From: Azospirillum sp. B510 | Lineage (GTDB): Bacteria; Pseudomonadota; Alphaproteobacteria; Azospirillales; Azospirillaceae | Direction: 5' to 3' | Length of the DNA: 64,000 nucleotides | Assembly (NCBI RefSeq): GCF_000010725.1 | Contig: NC_013859.1 | Span: 268,001-332,000, forward strand | Shown here: piece after piece, positions 41,214-49,785 of the stretch | Numbering within the stretch: the stretch's first letter is position 1 | Layout: every line of letters starts with the position of its first letter | Program-made: the position numbers and the translations under genes | The notes under the pieces: model-generated | The model's input: only the letters and a program-made list of their open reading frames with translations | Told to the model about the DNA's origin: nothing | The model's database searches: none

Positions 41214-42095
41214 TTACTTTCTCGTCGTGCCGAGACCGGCGAGCAGCCGGGCGCCGATGTTGAGGAGCAGGATGGCGACGGTGATCAGCAGCGCGCCACC
41301 CCAGGCAAGCTGGCGCCAGTCCTCATAGGGCGACATGGCGTACTGGAAGATGACCACCGGCAGGTTGGCCATCGGCGCGTTCATGTCCGCGCTCCAGAAC
41401 TGGTTGTTCAGGGCGGTGAACAGCAGCGGGGCCGTCTCGCCGCTGATGCGGGCGATGGCCAGCAGGACGCCGGTGATCATGCCGTTGCGGGCGGCGCGGT
41501 AGGCGACCATGGTGATCACCTTCCATTGCGGCGCCCCCAGCGCGGCGGCGGCCTCGCGCAGGCTGTTCGGCACCAGCTTCAGCATGTCCTCGGTCGTGCG
41601 GACGACGACGGGGATGACCAGCACCGCGAGCGCCATGGCGCCGGCCCAGGCCGAGAAATGGCCCATGCGGACGACCATCACCTCGTAGACGAACAGGCCG
41701 ACCATGATCGACGGCGCGCTGAGCAGCACGTCGTTGATGAAGCGCACCACTTCGGCCAGCTTGGTGCCACGGCCGAATTCCGCCAGATAGGTGCCGGCCA
41801 TGACGCCGATCGGCGTGCCGACGAAGGTGGCGACCCCGGTCATGATCAGGCTGCCGAAAATGGCGTTCAACAGGCCGCCCTCGCCGCCCGGCGGCGGCGT
41901 GTTCTCGGTGAACAGGCTGAGGTTGATCGCGGACAGGCCGTTGTAGAGCAATGTCCACAGGATGGCGACCAGCCAGAACAGGCCGAAGCCTGCGGCGCCC
42001 AGCGCCAGGGCCAGCGCCACTTTATTGACGATGCGCCGGCGGTGATACAGGCCCCCGACGGGGACGGCCAGCGTCGCGGAATTGGAGAATGTCAT
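41214..42095 (-). CDS. pstA: Phosphate ABC transporter permease
   Basis: 293 residues, six helices. It opens with MTFSNSATLAVPVGG, then a helix, the FTENTPPPGGEGGLLNAIFG periplasmic loop typical of PstA, and the EAAAALGAPQWKVI cytoplasmic loop contacting PstB. The open frame continues upstream antisense to pstC coding and is not used. Only five bases separate it from pstC. Confidence 0.95.
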   Translation of the reverse strand: MTFSNSATLAVPVGGLYHRRRIVNKVALALALGAAGFGLFWLVAILWTLLYNGLSAINLSLFTENTPPPGGEGGLLNAIFGSLIMTGVATFVGTPIGVMAGTYLAEFGRGTKLAEVVRFINDVLLSAPSIMVGLFVYEVMVVRMGHFSAWAGAMALAVLVIPVVVRTTEDMLKLVPNSLREAAAALGAPQWKVITMVAYRAARNGMITGVLLAIARISGETAPLLFTALNNQFWSADMNAPMANLPVVIFQYAMSPYEDWRQLAWGGALLITVAILLLNIGARLLAGLGTTRK

Positions 42096-42100
42096 GGGCC

Positions 42101-43084
42101 TCAGACTCCGGCCTTGCGCTGCAGGCGCAGCAGCATCAGCTTGGCGATCGACAGCACGGTGAAGGTGATCATGAACAGGATCAGGCCCAGCGCCACCAGC
42201 GACGAGGTGTAGACGTCGCCGACCGCCTCGGTGAATTCGTTGGCGATGGAGGCCGAGATCGTCGTGCCCGGCGCCAGGATCGAGGAGCTGATGCGGTGGG
42301 CGTTGCCGATGACGAAGGTCACCGCCATCGTCTCGCCCAGCGCGCGACCCAGACCCAACATGACGCCGCCGACCACGCCGGTGCGGGTGTAGGGCAACAC
42401 CACGTTCCACACCACCTCCCAGGTGGTGGCGCCCAGCCCATAGGCCGATTCGCGCACCATCGGCGGCACCGTCTCGAAGACGTCGCGGGTGATGGATGTG
42501 ATGAAGGGCAGGACCATGATGCCCAGGATCAGGCCGGCGGTCAGGATGCCGATGCCGTAGGGCGGGCCCATGAACAGATGGTCGATGCCCGGGATCTGGC
42601 CCAGCGTGGCGATCAGGAAGGGCTGGACCGTCGACTGCATGAAGGGGGCGAAGACGAACAGGCCCCAGATGCCGTAGATGATGCTGGGAATGCCGGCGAG
42701 CAGCTCGATGGCGACGCCGAGCGGGCGCTTCAGCCAGGCGGGGCACATCTCGGTGATGAACAGGGCGATGCCGAAGCTGACGGGAATGCCGACAGCCATG
42801 GCGATGACCGAGGTCACCAGCGTGCCGTAAATCGGGGCGAGCGCGCCGAACTGTTCGGACACCGGGTTCCACACCTCGGTCCCGACGAAACCGAGGCCGA
42901 AGGTGCGCAAGGCCGGAAGCGCGCCGTCGATCAGGGAAACCATGACGCCGCCCAGGATCAGCAGGACGAGCAGCGCGAAGGCGAGGGTGGCGTTGCGGAA
43001 GGCCGCGTCCTGCAAGCGCTGGCGGCGGGCCCGTCGGGCGGTGGAGGCGTGTTCGTCGGTCAAGGTCAGCGCGATCTCGGTCAT
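42101..43084 (-). CDS. pstC: Phosphate ABC transporter permease
   Basis: 327 residues with six helices after a basic cytoplasmic N-terminus (STARRARRQRLQDAAFRN). PstC signatures include FGLGFVGTEVWNPVSEQFGA, ELLAGIPSIIYGIWGLFVF and ESAYGLGATTWEVVWNVVLP (EAA-type loop). Forms the channel with PstA. Same operon as pstS, 108 bases downstream of it. Confidence 0.96.
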   Translation of the reverse strand: MTEIALTLTDEHASTARRARRQRLQDAAFRNATLAFALLVLLILGGVMVSLIDGALPALRTFGLGFVGTEVWNPVSEQFGALAPIYGTLVTSVIAMAVGIPVSFGIALFITEMCPAWLKRPLGVAIELLAGIPSIIYGIWGLFVFAPFMQSTVQPFLIATLGQIPGIDHLFMGPPYGIGILTAGLILGIMVLPFITSITRDVFETVPPMVRESAYGLGATTWEVVWNVVLPYTRTGVVGGVMLGLGRALGETMAVTFVIGNAHRISSSILAPGTTISASIANEFTEAVGDVYTSSLVALGLILFMITFTVLSIAKLMLLRLQRKAGV

Positions 43085-43192
43085 GGCCGCTCCGTGAGGC
43101 GTGCGGTGGGGACGGCGAAATTTCCGTCCCCACCCGCGATCATGCCCCCGGGCGCGCCGGCCAACGGCCCGCCCGGGGTCGGTTGGCCGTCG

Positions 43193-44269
43193 TTACTTGG
43201 CCGACGCGGTCCAGACCGGCTTGCCGTCGGCCTGGATGGACTGCGACCAGGTCTTCTGGACCAGCGAGACGACCGCTTCCGGCATCGGCACATAGTCCAG
43301 CTCGGTCGCCATCTTGGCGCCGTTCTTGTAGGCCCAGTCGAAGAACTTCAGCGCTTCGGCCGAGGAGGCGGCGTCCTGCGGAGCCTTGTACATCAGGATG
43401 AAGCTGGCGCCGGTGATCGGCCAGCTGCCCGCGCCCGGCTCGTCCGTCAGCAGGACGTAATAGCCCTGGCTGTTGGCCCAGTCGGCGTTGGCGGCGGCGG
43501 CCTGGAAGGCCTCGATCTTCGGAGAGACGGTCTTGCCGTCCTTGTTCTGGAGGTCGAGGTGGGTGATGTTGTTCTGCTTGGCGTAGGCGTATTCGACGTA
43601 GCCGATCGAACCGTCCGTCTGCTTGACCATGTTGGCCACGCCCTCGTTGCCCTTGGCGCCGATGCCGGCAGGCCACTGGACGGAGGTGTTGGCGCCGATC
43701 TGGGTCTTGAACTTCGGGCTGGTCTTCGACAGGTAGTCGGTGAACAGGAAGTTGGTGCCCGACCCGTCAGAACGGTAGACCGGGGCGATGGCGGTGTTCG
43801 GCAGGTTGACGTTGGGGTTCAGCGCCTTGATCTGCGGGTCGTTCCACTTGGTGACCTCGCCCATGTAGATGTTGGCGAGAACGGTGCCAGACAGCTGGAC
43901 CTCACCGGCCTTGATGCCCTTCAGGTTCACGACCGGAACCACGCCGCCCATGATCATCGGGAACTGGATCAGACCGGCCTGTTCGAGCTCTTCCGGCTTC
44001 AGCGGCATGTCCGAGGCGCCGAAGGTGACCGTCTTGGCCTTGATCTGCTTGATGCCGCCGCCCGAACCGATCGACTGGTAGTTCAGGCCCGTGCCCGTGT
44101 CCTTCTTGTAGGCGTCGGCCCACTTGGCATAGATCGGGTACGGGAAGGTGGCACCGGCGCCCGAGATGTCGGCGGCCGAGGCGACCGACAGCGGAGCGAC
44201 CGACACGGACAGAACGGCCAGGGCACCGAAGGCGGCGCAACGAACGAACGCCGAGGTCATGGTTTTCAC
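43193..44269 (-). CDS. pstS: Phosphate-binding periplasmic protein
   Basis: 358 residues from a GTG at 44269, chosen because GGGAG lies eight bases upstream; an ATG at 44260 is in frame. Signal peptide ending VASA, then the mature start DISGAGATFPYPIYAKWADA. Phosphate contacts in SGAGATFPYP, SIGSGGGIKQI and YRSDGSGTNFLFTDYL are the expected PstS pattern. Delivers phosphate to PstCA. A Pho box lies about 130 bases upstream. Confidence 0.97.
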   Translation of the reverse strand: MKTMTSAFVRCAAFGALAVLSVSVAPLSVASAADISGAGATFPYPIYAKWADAYKKDTGTGLNYQSIGSGGGIKQIKAKTVTFGASDMPLKPEELEQAGLIQFPMIMGGVVPVVNLKGIKAGEVQLSGTVLANIYMGEVTKWNDPQIKALNPNVNLPNTAIAPVYRSDGSGTNFLFTDYLSKTSPKFKTQIGANTSVQWPAGIGAKGNEGVANMVKQTDGSIGYVEYAYAKQNNITHLDLQNKDGKTVSPKIEAFQAAAANADWANSQGYYVLLTDEPGAGSWPITGASFILMYKAPQDAASSAEALKFFDWAYKNGAKMATELDYVPMPEAVVSLVQKTWSQSIQADGKPVWTASAK

Positions 44270-44400
44270 GGCTAAACTCCCGATAGGTTTGGACGGTGTC
44301 GTTGGGTTTTTGGGAAAGCCCGGCCTTGGCCGGATGTGAAACCCGCCTTCTTCGTCGCGGTGACCATAGCCGCCACCGGTGACGGGTTTGTTTTGTTTAC

Positions 44401-44418
44401 GTGTCAGTTTTATGAAAC
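44401..44418 (-). promoter_or_regulatory. Pho box upstream of pstS
   Basis: On the minus strand GTTTCATAAAACTGACAC matches the PhoB consensus CTGTCATAAAACTGTCAC at 15 of 18 positions, with both seven-base direct repeats recognisable. It implies PhoB activation of pstSCAB under phosphate limitation. Confidence 0.8.
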
Positions 44419-44446
44419 CGACCCGTCTCTGGGCAGGCCGCGCCAC

Positions 44447-47056
44447 TCATCGCGCGGCCCGGATTTCCTGGAGGAACAGATGGACGGAGGAGCCGAGGCT
44501 GGTCGCCTCGTGTGACAGGCTTTCCGCCACCGTCAGCACGTCACCGGCCTGGGTCCGCACCTTGGCGGCGGCCTCGGACAAGCCGGCGACATGGTCCGAC
44601 GCCGCCTGGGTGCCGACCGCGACGCGGTGGGAGCTGTCGACGATGCTCGAGGTGATGGTCGCCTGCTCCTCCACCGCGGCGGCGATGGCGGACGCGTTGG
44701 ATTCGATGCGCTGGACGCTGTTGGTCATGGTCGCCACGACCTCCGCCGTCTGGCGGCTGGCCGCCTGGGTCGCGGCGATCTGGCGCGCGATCTCGGCGGT
44801 GGCCTGGGCGGTCTGGCCGGCGAGCGCCTTGACCTCGCCGGCGACGATGGCGAAGCCGCGACCCGCCTCCCCCGCCCGCGCCGCCTCGATGGTGGCGTTC
44901 AGGGCCAGCAGGTTGGTTTGGCCGGCGATCTCGTCGATCAGCCCGACGACGGTGCCGATCTCCCCCGCCGTGCTCGACAGGTCGGCGACGGTCGCCTTGA
45001 CCTGCTCCGCCCCGGCGGCGGTGTCGCCGATGATGCGGGCCGATTCGCCGGTGCGCTTGCTGATCTCGGCGATCGATTGCGAGATCTCCGACGCGGCGGT
45101 CGCCACCTGCTGGATGCCGGCCGCCATCTCGCCGGACAGCTGCATCGCGGCCTCGGCCTGATCGTTGGCGTTGGCGGCGATGTCGGTCAGCGAGCGGGCG
45201 CGGGCGGCCATCTGACGGGCGGCCTCGGCCAACGTCTCGACACTGCTCAGCACGTTGCGTTCAAACTGGTCGGCGATCTCCAGCATGCTGGTGCGGCGGG
45301 CGGACGCGGCGTTGCGGCGCTCGATCTCCACCTTCTCGTGCGCCTCCTCCATCGCGCGGGCGTTGTCGATGAAGACGAGCAGGGCGCGGGCCATGTCGGT
45401 GATCTCGTCGTTGCCCTCGGCCTTCTGGTCCACCGTCAGGTCACCGTCGGCGACCCGGCGCATGGCGGCGGCCAGCGCCTCCATCCGGCCGACGACGCGG
45501 CGTCCGACATAGAGCGAGACGATCAACCCGGCGAGCAGCACGCCGGCGGTCGCCAGCAGGAACTGGATCTCGTTGGTGCGCTCCAGCGCCTGGTGGGCGG
45601 CGGCGGCGCCGTCGGCGGCGGCCCGTTCCGCCGACTGGACCAGCCCGTCGACCATGGCGGTCAGGGCGGCGCCGGTGCTGCGGTTGCTGTCGATCAGCCC
45701 GGCATTCTCGGCATAGGCCGCCAGTTCGCCGGTGCGCAGCCCCAGGATGCCGTCGGTGCCGAATCCCAGATCGAGCAGCCGTTCGGCGAGCTTGCCGGTT
45801 TCCGTCCCCAGATCGTCCTTCGAGTCCTGAAGCGTCTTGCGGATCGTCGCCGCCAGCGGGTCGAGCATGCGGCGGGCGGCGGCCAGACGGGCCGGCGTCT
45901 CGGCGTTGCCGGCCTCCGCCAGCTTGCCGGCCAGCAGGTTGGCGTCGGCCATCAGGCCGCTCAGCACGGTATAACGGTGCTGGGCCGCCGGGACGGTGTT
46001 GGTGGACAGATCCTGCATCCGCTCGGCGATGGCGTTGCCGGCCTCGGCGATGCGGCCGCGCGAATTCAGCATCAGCGGCAGCATGCGGGTGTTGGCCTCA
46101 CGATCCAGCCGGACGATGTCGTCGACGCTGGCGGCCAGCGACTCGTCCAGCTTGCGCGCCTCCGCCTCGGGAATGCCGGGGGTCAGCTGGCGGACGCGGC
46201 GGGTATAGACGCTCTTGTCGTCGCCGCCGAAGTCGGACAGCTCGTTGATCGCCGCGACGACCGGGGCCGCGGCCTCGCTCTTGGCCAGCGGACGGAGCGC
46301 GCCCTGGAGGTCGGACAGGGCGGAGTCGAAGTCGGTGGACAGCGACATCACCTTGGAGCGGTCGGTCTCGAAGGCGCCGATCAGCAAGGACTTGGCCAGG
46401 GCGGCCTCGGCGCCGCGCAGTTGGAACAGCGGGATCACCGTCTGCCCCAACTCGGCCCCGATCACCGCCGAGGATTGCGACGTCGCCTCCACCATCGCGG
46501 CGATCGCCTGGGCCAGCTGCTCGCGCGAGGCCTGCATGTCCGGCTTCAGGGCGGCGAGCAGGCGGGCATGGGCGTCGCTCAGCTCGGCCAGCCGGCCGCT
46601 GCGCTTCTCCTGCAAGGCCAGCCGCCGGCCGGTCGCGGTTCCCAGCGCGTCGATGGTGCCGAGCAGCGACCGGGCGGTGCCGGTCAGTTCGGCGACCCGC
46701 GCGGCATCACCGCCGGCATGGCCCTGGCCGCCGGACAGTTGGGCGAGCTGCCCGTCCAGCGCCACGCGCTGCACCGCCACGGCGTTGCGCAGCCGGACGA
46801 GATCCTCATCGGACGACGCGGCGTCGATCAGCGGCCCCAGCGCCAGCACGCGCGCCGTGGTGGTGGCGAGACCATGGGCGGCGCTGAGCACCGGCACCTG
46901 GATTCCGGTGATGTCGGCGACATGGCCGCGGACTGCGCCATAGGACAACCAGCCGACCACCGCCGCGATGCAGGGCAATGCCGCCACGACGCCGAAGGCG
47001 ATCAGCATCTTCGACTTGATACCGGAGCGCCGGCGCTGGTCGATCGGCTTTGCCAT
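44447..47056 (-). CDS. Methyl-accepting chemotaxis protein with a long periplasmic sensor
   Basis: 869 residues. First helix MLIAFGVVAALPCIAAVVGW, about 460 residues of helical Ala/Leu-rich sensor, second helix FLLATAGVLLAGLIVSLYVG, HAMP (RRVADGDLTVDQKAEGNDEI), and the signalling tip EIAGQTNLLALNATIEAARA followed by GRGFAIVAGEVKALAGQ. Same architecture as the receptor at 19847-22495. Not next to che genes. ATG at 47056 (MAKPIDQRRRSG) begins just before the first helix; the ribosome site is weak. The gene lies downstream of the divergent pst control region, with only 28 bases to the Pho box, so the receptor stop and Pho box are close. Confidence 0.93.
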   Translation of the reverse strand: MAKPIDQRRRSGIKSKMLIAFGVVAALPCIAAVVGWLSYGAVRGHVADITGIQVPVLSAAHGLATTTARVLALGPLIDAASSDEDLVRLRNAVAVQRVALDGQLAQLSGGQGHAGGDAARVAELTGTARSLLGTIDALGTATGRRLALQEKRSGRLAELSDAHARLLAALKPDMQASREQLAQAIAAMVEATSQSSAVIGAELGQTVIPLFQLRGAEAALAKSLLIGAFETDRSKVMSLSTDFDSALSDLQGALRPLAKSEAAAPVVAAINELSDFGGDDKSVYTRRVRQLTPGIPEAEARKLDESLAASVDDIVRLDREANTRMLPLMLNSRGRIAEAGNAIAERMQDLSTNTVPAAQHRYTVLSGLMADANLLAGKLAEAGNAETPARLAAARRMLDPLAATIRKTLQDSKDDLGTETGKLAERLLDLGFGTDGILGLRTGELAAYAENAGLIDSNRSTGAALTAMVDGLVQSAERAAADGAAAAHQALERTNEIQFLLATAGVLLAGLIVSLYVGRRVVGRMEALAAAMRRVADGDLTVDQKAEGNDEITDMARALLVFIDNARAMEEAHEKVEIERRNAASARRTSMLEIADQFERNVLSSVETLAEAARQMAARARSLTDIAANANDQAEAAMQLSGEMAAGIQQVATAASEISQSIAEISKRTGESARIIGDTAAGAEQVKATVADLSSTAGEIGTVVGLIDEIAGQTNLLALNATIEAARAGEAGRGFAIVAGEVKALAGQTAQATAEIARQIAATQAASRQTAEVVATMTNSVQRIESNASAIAAAVEEQATITSSIVDSSHRVAVGTQAASDHVAGLSEAAAKVRTQAGDVLTVAESLSHEATSLGSSVHLFLQEIRAAR

Positions 47057-47260
47057 ATGGGCCACCCGTGGCTTGAAGGTTGTCCGTTCCGAAACCGCGG
47101 TTCTCCGCGAATCCGGCCGGCGCCATGGGTAGCCCCTCTGATTGGATGAATCGGTGACGGTTGAATGAAGTTTTCGCGACAGGCAATCGAAACAGTGTCG
47201 CAGGCGTGAAACGATCAGCCACAAGGCCGGCCATGGTGAATCGAACGTAAACAGTACTGG

Positions 47261-47295
47261 AAGGAAAAGCGGCGCCCGATTATAGCGGGCGCCGC
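47261..47295 (-). terminator. Intrinsic terminator of the GST gene
   Basis: On the minus strand a perfect 10-base stem GCGGCGCCCG / CGGGCGCCGC with loop CTATAAT, followed by TTTTCCTT, 46 bases after the GST stop. The loop spells a TATAAT box, probably by chance. The rest of the 284-base gap to the chemoreceptor shows no gene. Confidence 0.8.
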
Positions 47296-47340
47296 AGTAC
47301 TGCACGCATTCCGCGCAGATCTTAAGTCATATGACCGGCA

Positions 47341-47946
47341 TTACACCGGCGGCGCCGTCCGCCGCAGACTGTCACGGTCGGAGGCCTTGGCGAACCAGGC
47401 GGTGAGAGCGGGACGGCCTTCCCGCCAGTCCTCCTGGCCGAAACGGAAATCGAGATAGCCGAGCGCCGCCAGCACCGCGATGGTGCCGATGGTGGTCGCA
47501 CCGTCGAGCGATGCCGCTTCCGCCTCCAGCAGGTCGAGCGAGCGGGCGACCGCCTTGCGCTGGCGCTCCATCCAGCCGGCCGATTTCTCGCCATCCGGAC
47601 GCCCTGATTCCAGCCGGCGCGACACGGCGGCGTCACAGATGCCGTCGCCGATGGCCTGGAGCCGCAGCGCCGTCCAGCGTGCCGGACCGGCGGACGGGAA
47701 CAGGGGGGCGCCGTCGCCCAACTGGTCGAGATATTCGACGATCACCGGGCTGTCGAACAGGGTGGTGCCGTCCTCCAGCGTCAGGGCGGGCACCTTGCCC
47801 AGCGGATTGTCCTTCGGCAGATCGGTGTCGGCCGACCAGGGATCGGTCGCCACACGCTCCACCCGGTCCTCCAGCCCGCGTTCGATCACCACCATCATCA
47901 CCTTGCGCACATAGGGGGAGTTGGGGCTCCAGCGCAATTTCAACAT
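47341..47946 (-). CDS. Glutathione S-transferase family protein
   Basis: 201 residues. Thioredoxin-fold N-terminal domain MLKLRWSPNSPYVRKVMMVV with the Ser/Pro-Tyr start region of beta/nu-like GSTs, NPLGKVPALTLEDG and the glutathione-binding DSPVIVEYLDQ, then a helical C-terminal domain (LEAEAASLDG, YLDFRFGQEDWREG). Likely detoxification. AAGGAG precedes the ATG. It follows gloB on the same strand by 79 bases, so two glutathione-linked enzymes may be cotranscribed. Confidence 0.93.
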   Translation of the reverse strand: MLKLRWSPNSPYVRKVMMVVIERGLEDRVERVATDPWSADTDLPKDNPLGKVPALTLEDGTTLFDSPVIVEYLDQLGDGAPLFPSAGPARWTALRLQAIGDGICDAAVSRRLESGRPDGEKSAGWMERQRKAVARSLDLLEAEAASLDGATTIGTIAVLAALGYLDFRFGQEDWREGRPALTAWFAKASDRDSLRRTAPPV

Positions 47947-48025
47947 GGACGCTCCTTCCGCTTGCGAATGGAGGGGGAGCGTACCCCCGGACTGGGCGGC
48001 GGATCCATCGCCCAGGCGTGCGCCC

Positions 48026-48793
48026 TCACCCGCGGAAATGATCCTTGCGCCGGCGGAGTTCGGCGAAGACCTCCACCGCCGGGGCGCCGGCCATGCCGAT
48101 GGCGGACTGGACGCCGGGATCGTCGGCCCGCAGGAAGGGGTTGGTGCGCCGTTCCATCCCGATGGTGGTGGGAAGGGTCGGCCGGCCACGCTCGCGCAGC
48201 GCCGCGACCTCCTCCATCCGCTGATGCAGGGCGCCGTTCCGCGGATCGACCGTCAGGGCGAAGCGGCCGTTCGACTGGGTGTATTCATGGCCGCAATAGA
48301 CCAGGGTCTGGTCGGTCAGCGCCCGCAGGCTCCGCAGCGAGTCCCACATCTGGGCGGGCGTGCCTTCGAACAGCCGGCCGCAGCCGAGCGAGAACAGGGT
48401 GTCGCCGCTGAACAGCGTCTCCGCCGCCTCGAACCAGAAGGCGATGTGGCCGCTGGTATGTCCGGGCACCGCCATGACGCGGGCGGTCTGCTCGCCGAAG
48501 ACGGTACGGTCGCCGTCGCCGAGCGCCACGTCCAGGCCGGGAATGCGGTGGGCATCGGCACGGGCGCCGACCATGATGGCGCCATGGCGCGCTTTCAGCG
48601 CCGCGGCGCCGCCGATATGGTCGTCATGGTGATGGGTCAGGAAGATGTGGGTCAGGGACCAGCCGCGCCGCTCCAACTCGGCCTGCACGGGGGCGGCATC
48701 ACCGGGATCCACCACACCGACCTTGCCGGACGCCGCGTCGCGCAGCACATAGATATAGTTGTCGGCGAAAGCCGGAACGAGAATGACCTCCAC
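48026..48793 (-). CDS. gloB: Hydroxyacylglutathione hydrolase (glyoxalase II)
   Basis: 255 residues from a GTG at 48793 with GGGAG upstream. Metallo-beta-lactamase fold: the metal motif IFLTHHHDDHIGG (THxHxDH), PGHTSGHIAFW, FSGDTLFSLGCGRLFEGT and VYCGHEYTQSN are the full glyoxalase II set. Hydrolyses S-lactoylglutathione to lactate in methylglyoxal detoxification. Divergent from the methyltransferase gene with only 54 bases between starts, a pairing often seen in alphaproteobacteria. Confidence 0.96.
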   Translation of the reverse strand: MEVILVPAFADNYIYVLRDAASGKVGVVDPGDAAPVQAELERRGWSLTHIFLTHHHDDHIGGAAALKARHGAIMVGARADAHRIPGLDVALGDGDRTVFGEQTARVMAVPGHTSGHIAFWFEAAETLFSGDTLFSLGCGRLFEGTPAQMWDSLRSLRALTDQTLVYCGHEYTQSNGRFALTVDPRNGALHQRMEEVAALRERGRPTLPTTIGMERRTNPFLRADDPGVQSAIGMAGAPAVEVFAELRRRKDHFRG

Positions 48794-48847
48794 GGCAGCG
48801 AACTCCCTGCTGTTGCGATACGAAACCCGTGTTACGCTTGGGATACC

Positions 48848-49669
48848 ATGTACACAGATATCGTCGATCTGAGGGAGTTCTACGAGTCCGGATTGGGGCG
48901 GACGGCCCAGCGGATGATCCGCCGCCGCATCCGCGCGATCTGGCCGGACCTGCACGACCAGATCGTTCTGGGCATCGGCTACACCACGCCCTATCTGCGC
49001 CCCTTCATGGGCGAGGCCGACCGGGTGGTCGCGGTGATGCCGGCCAGCCAGGGCGTCAGCTTCTGGCCGGCGGAGGGGCCGGGCATGGTGGCGCTGGGCG
49101 ACGAGGCCGACCTGCCCTTCGGCGACAACACCATCGACCGCGTGCTTCTGGTCCATGGGCTGGAGGGCACCGAGCAACTGCGCCCGATGATGCGCGAGAT
49201 CTGGCGGGTGCTGGCCGGCGGCGGCCGGGTGCTGGCGGTGGTGCCCAACCGCCGCGGCCTGTGGGCGCGCGCCGACTGGACACCGTTCGGCCACGGCTTT
49301 CCCTATTCCTCCTCGCAACTGAAACAGGTGCTGCGCGATACCATGTTCGTGCCGGAGCGCACCCGCCACGCCCTGTTCATCCCGCCGCTGCGCTCGCATT
49401 TCCTGCAGAAGACGGCGCCGGCCTGGGAAGAGGTCGGCGGGCGCTGGTTCAAGGCCTTCGCCGGGGTAACGATGATCGAGGCGTCGAAGCAGATCTTCGC
49501 CGGCGTGTCGCGCCGGGCGGCCCAGCAGCCGGTCAAGCGCCGGCTGATCGTGCCGCTGCCGGGCGGGGCCGCTCCAGCCGCCCGCAGCGCCACCCGTAGC
49601 GCCATCGAGCGCAGCGTCATCAGCGGCAACGACACGGTGGACGGCAGCCAGCCCTATCCCCGGACCTGA
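48848..49669 (+). CDS. SAM-dependent methyltransferase, class I
   Basis: 273 residues. The start MYTDIVDLREFYESGLGRTA and the SAM-binding segment DQIVLGIGYTTPYLRPFMGE, then DLPFGDNTIDRVLLVHGLE and EIWRVLAGGGRVLAVVPNRRG, match the Methyltransf_11-like family encoded beside gloB in alphaproteobacteria. The C-terminal RRLIVPLPGGAAPAARSATR tail is disordered. The methyl acceptor is unknown. Confidence 0.87.
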   Translation: MYTDIVDLREFYESGLGRTAQRMIRRRIRAIWPDLHDQIVLGIGYTTPYLRPFMGEADRVVAVMPASQGVSFWPAEGPGMVALGDEADLPFGDNTIDRVLLVHGLEGTEQLRPMMREIWRVLAGGGRVLAVVPNRRGLWARADWTPFGHGFPYSSSQLKQVLRDTMFVPERTRHALFIPPLRSHFLQKTAPAWEEVGGRWFKAFAGVTMIEASKQIFAGVSRRAAQQPVKRRLIVPLPGGAAPAARSATRSAIERSVISGNDTVDGSQPYPRT

Positions 49670-49785
49670 GCGGACCGTCCGCCGGGTCCGCCGCTCCCCA
49701 CCTTCCCCAGCCGCCTCTTGCCGCCGCGGGGGAAAGGGTGCGACACAGGGGACGTCGTCGCGCGTCCGCCAGCGGATTGGAGCTC

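Noticed and set aside
44591..47149. 852-codon plus-strand frame opposite the second chemoreceptor
   Set aside because: Same reason: the minus strand carries the intact signalling domain.
47279..47284. TATAAT promoter on the minus strand
   Set aside because: It is the loop of a strong terminator hairpin; the match is more simply explained by the terminator.
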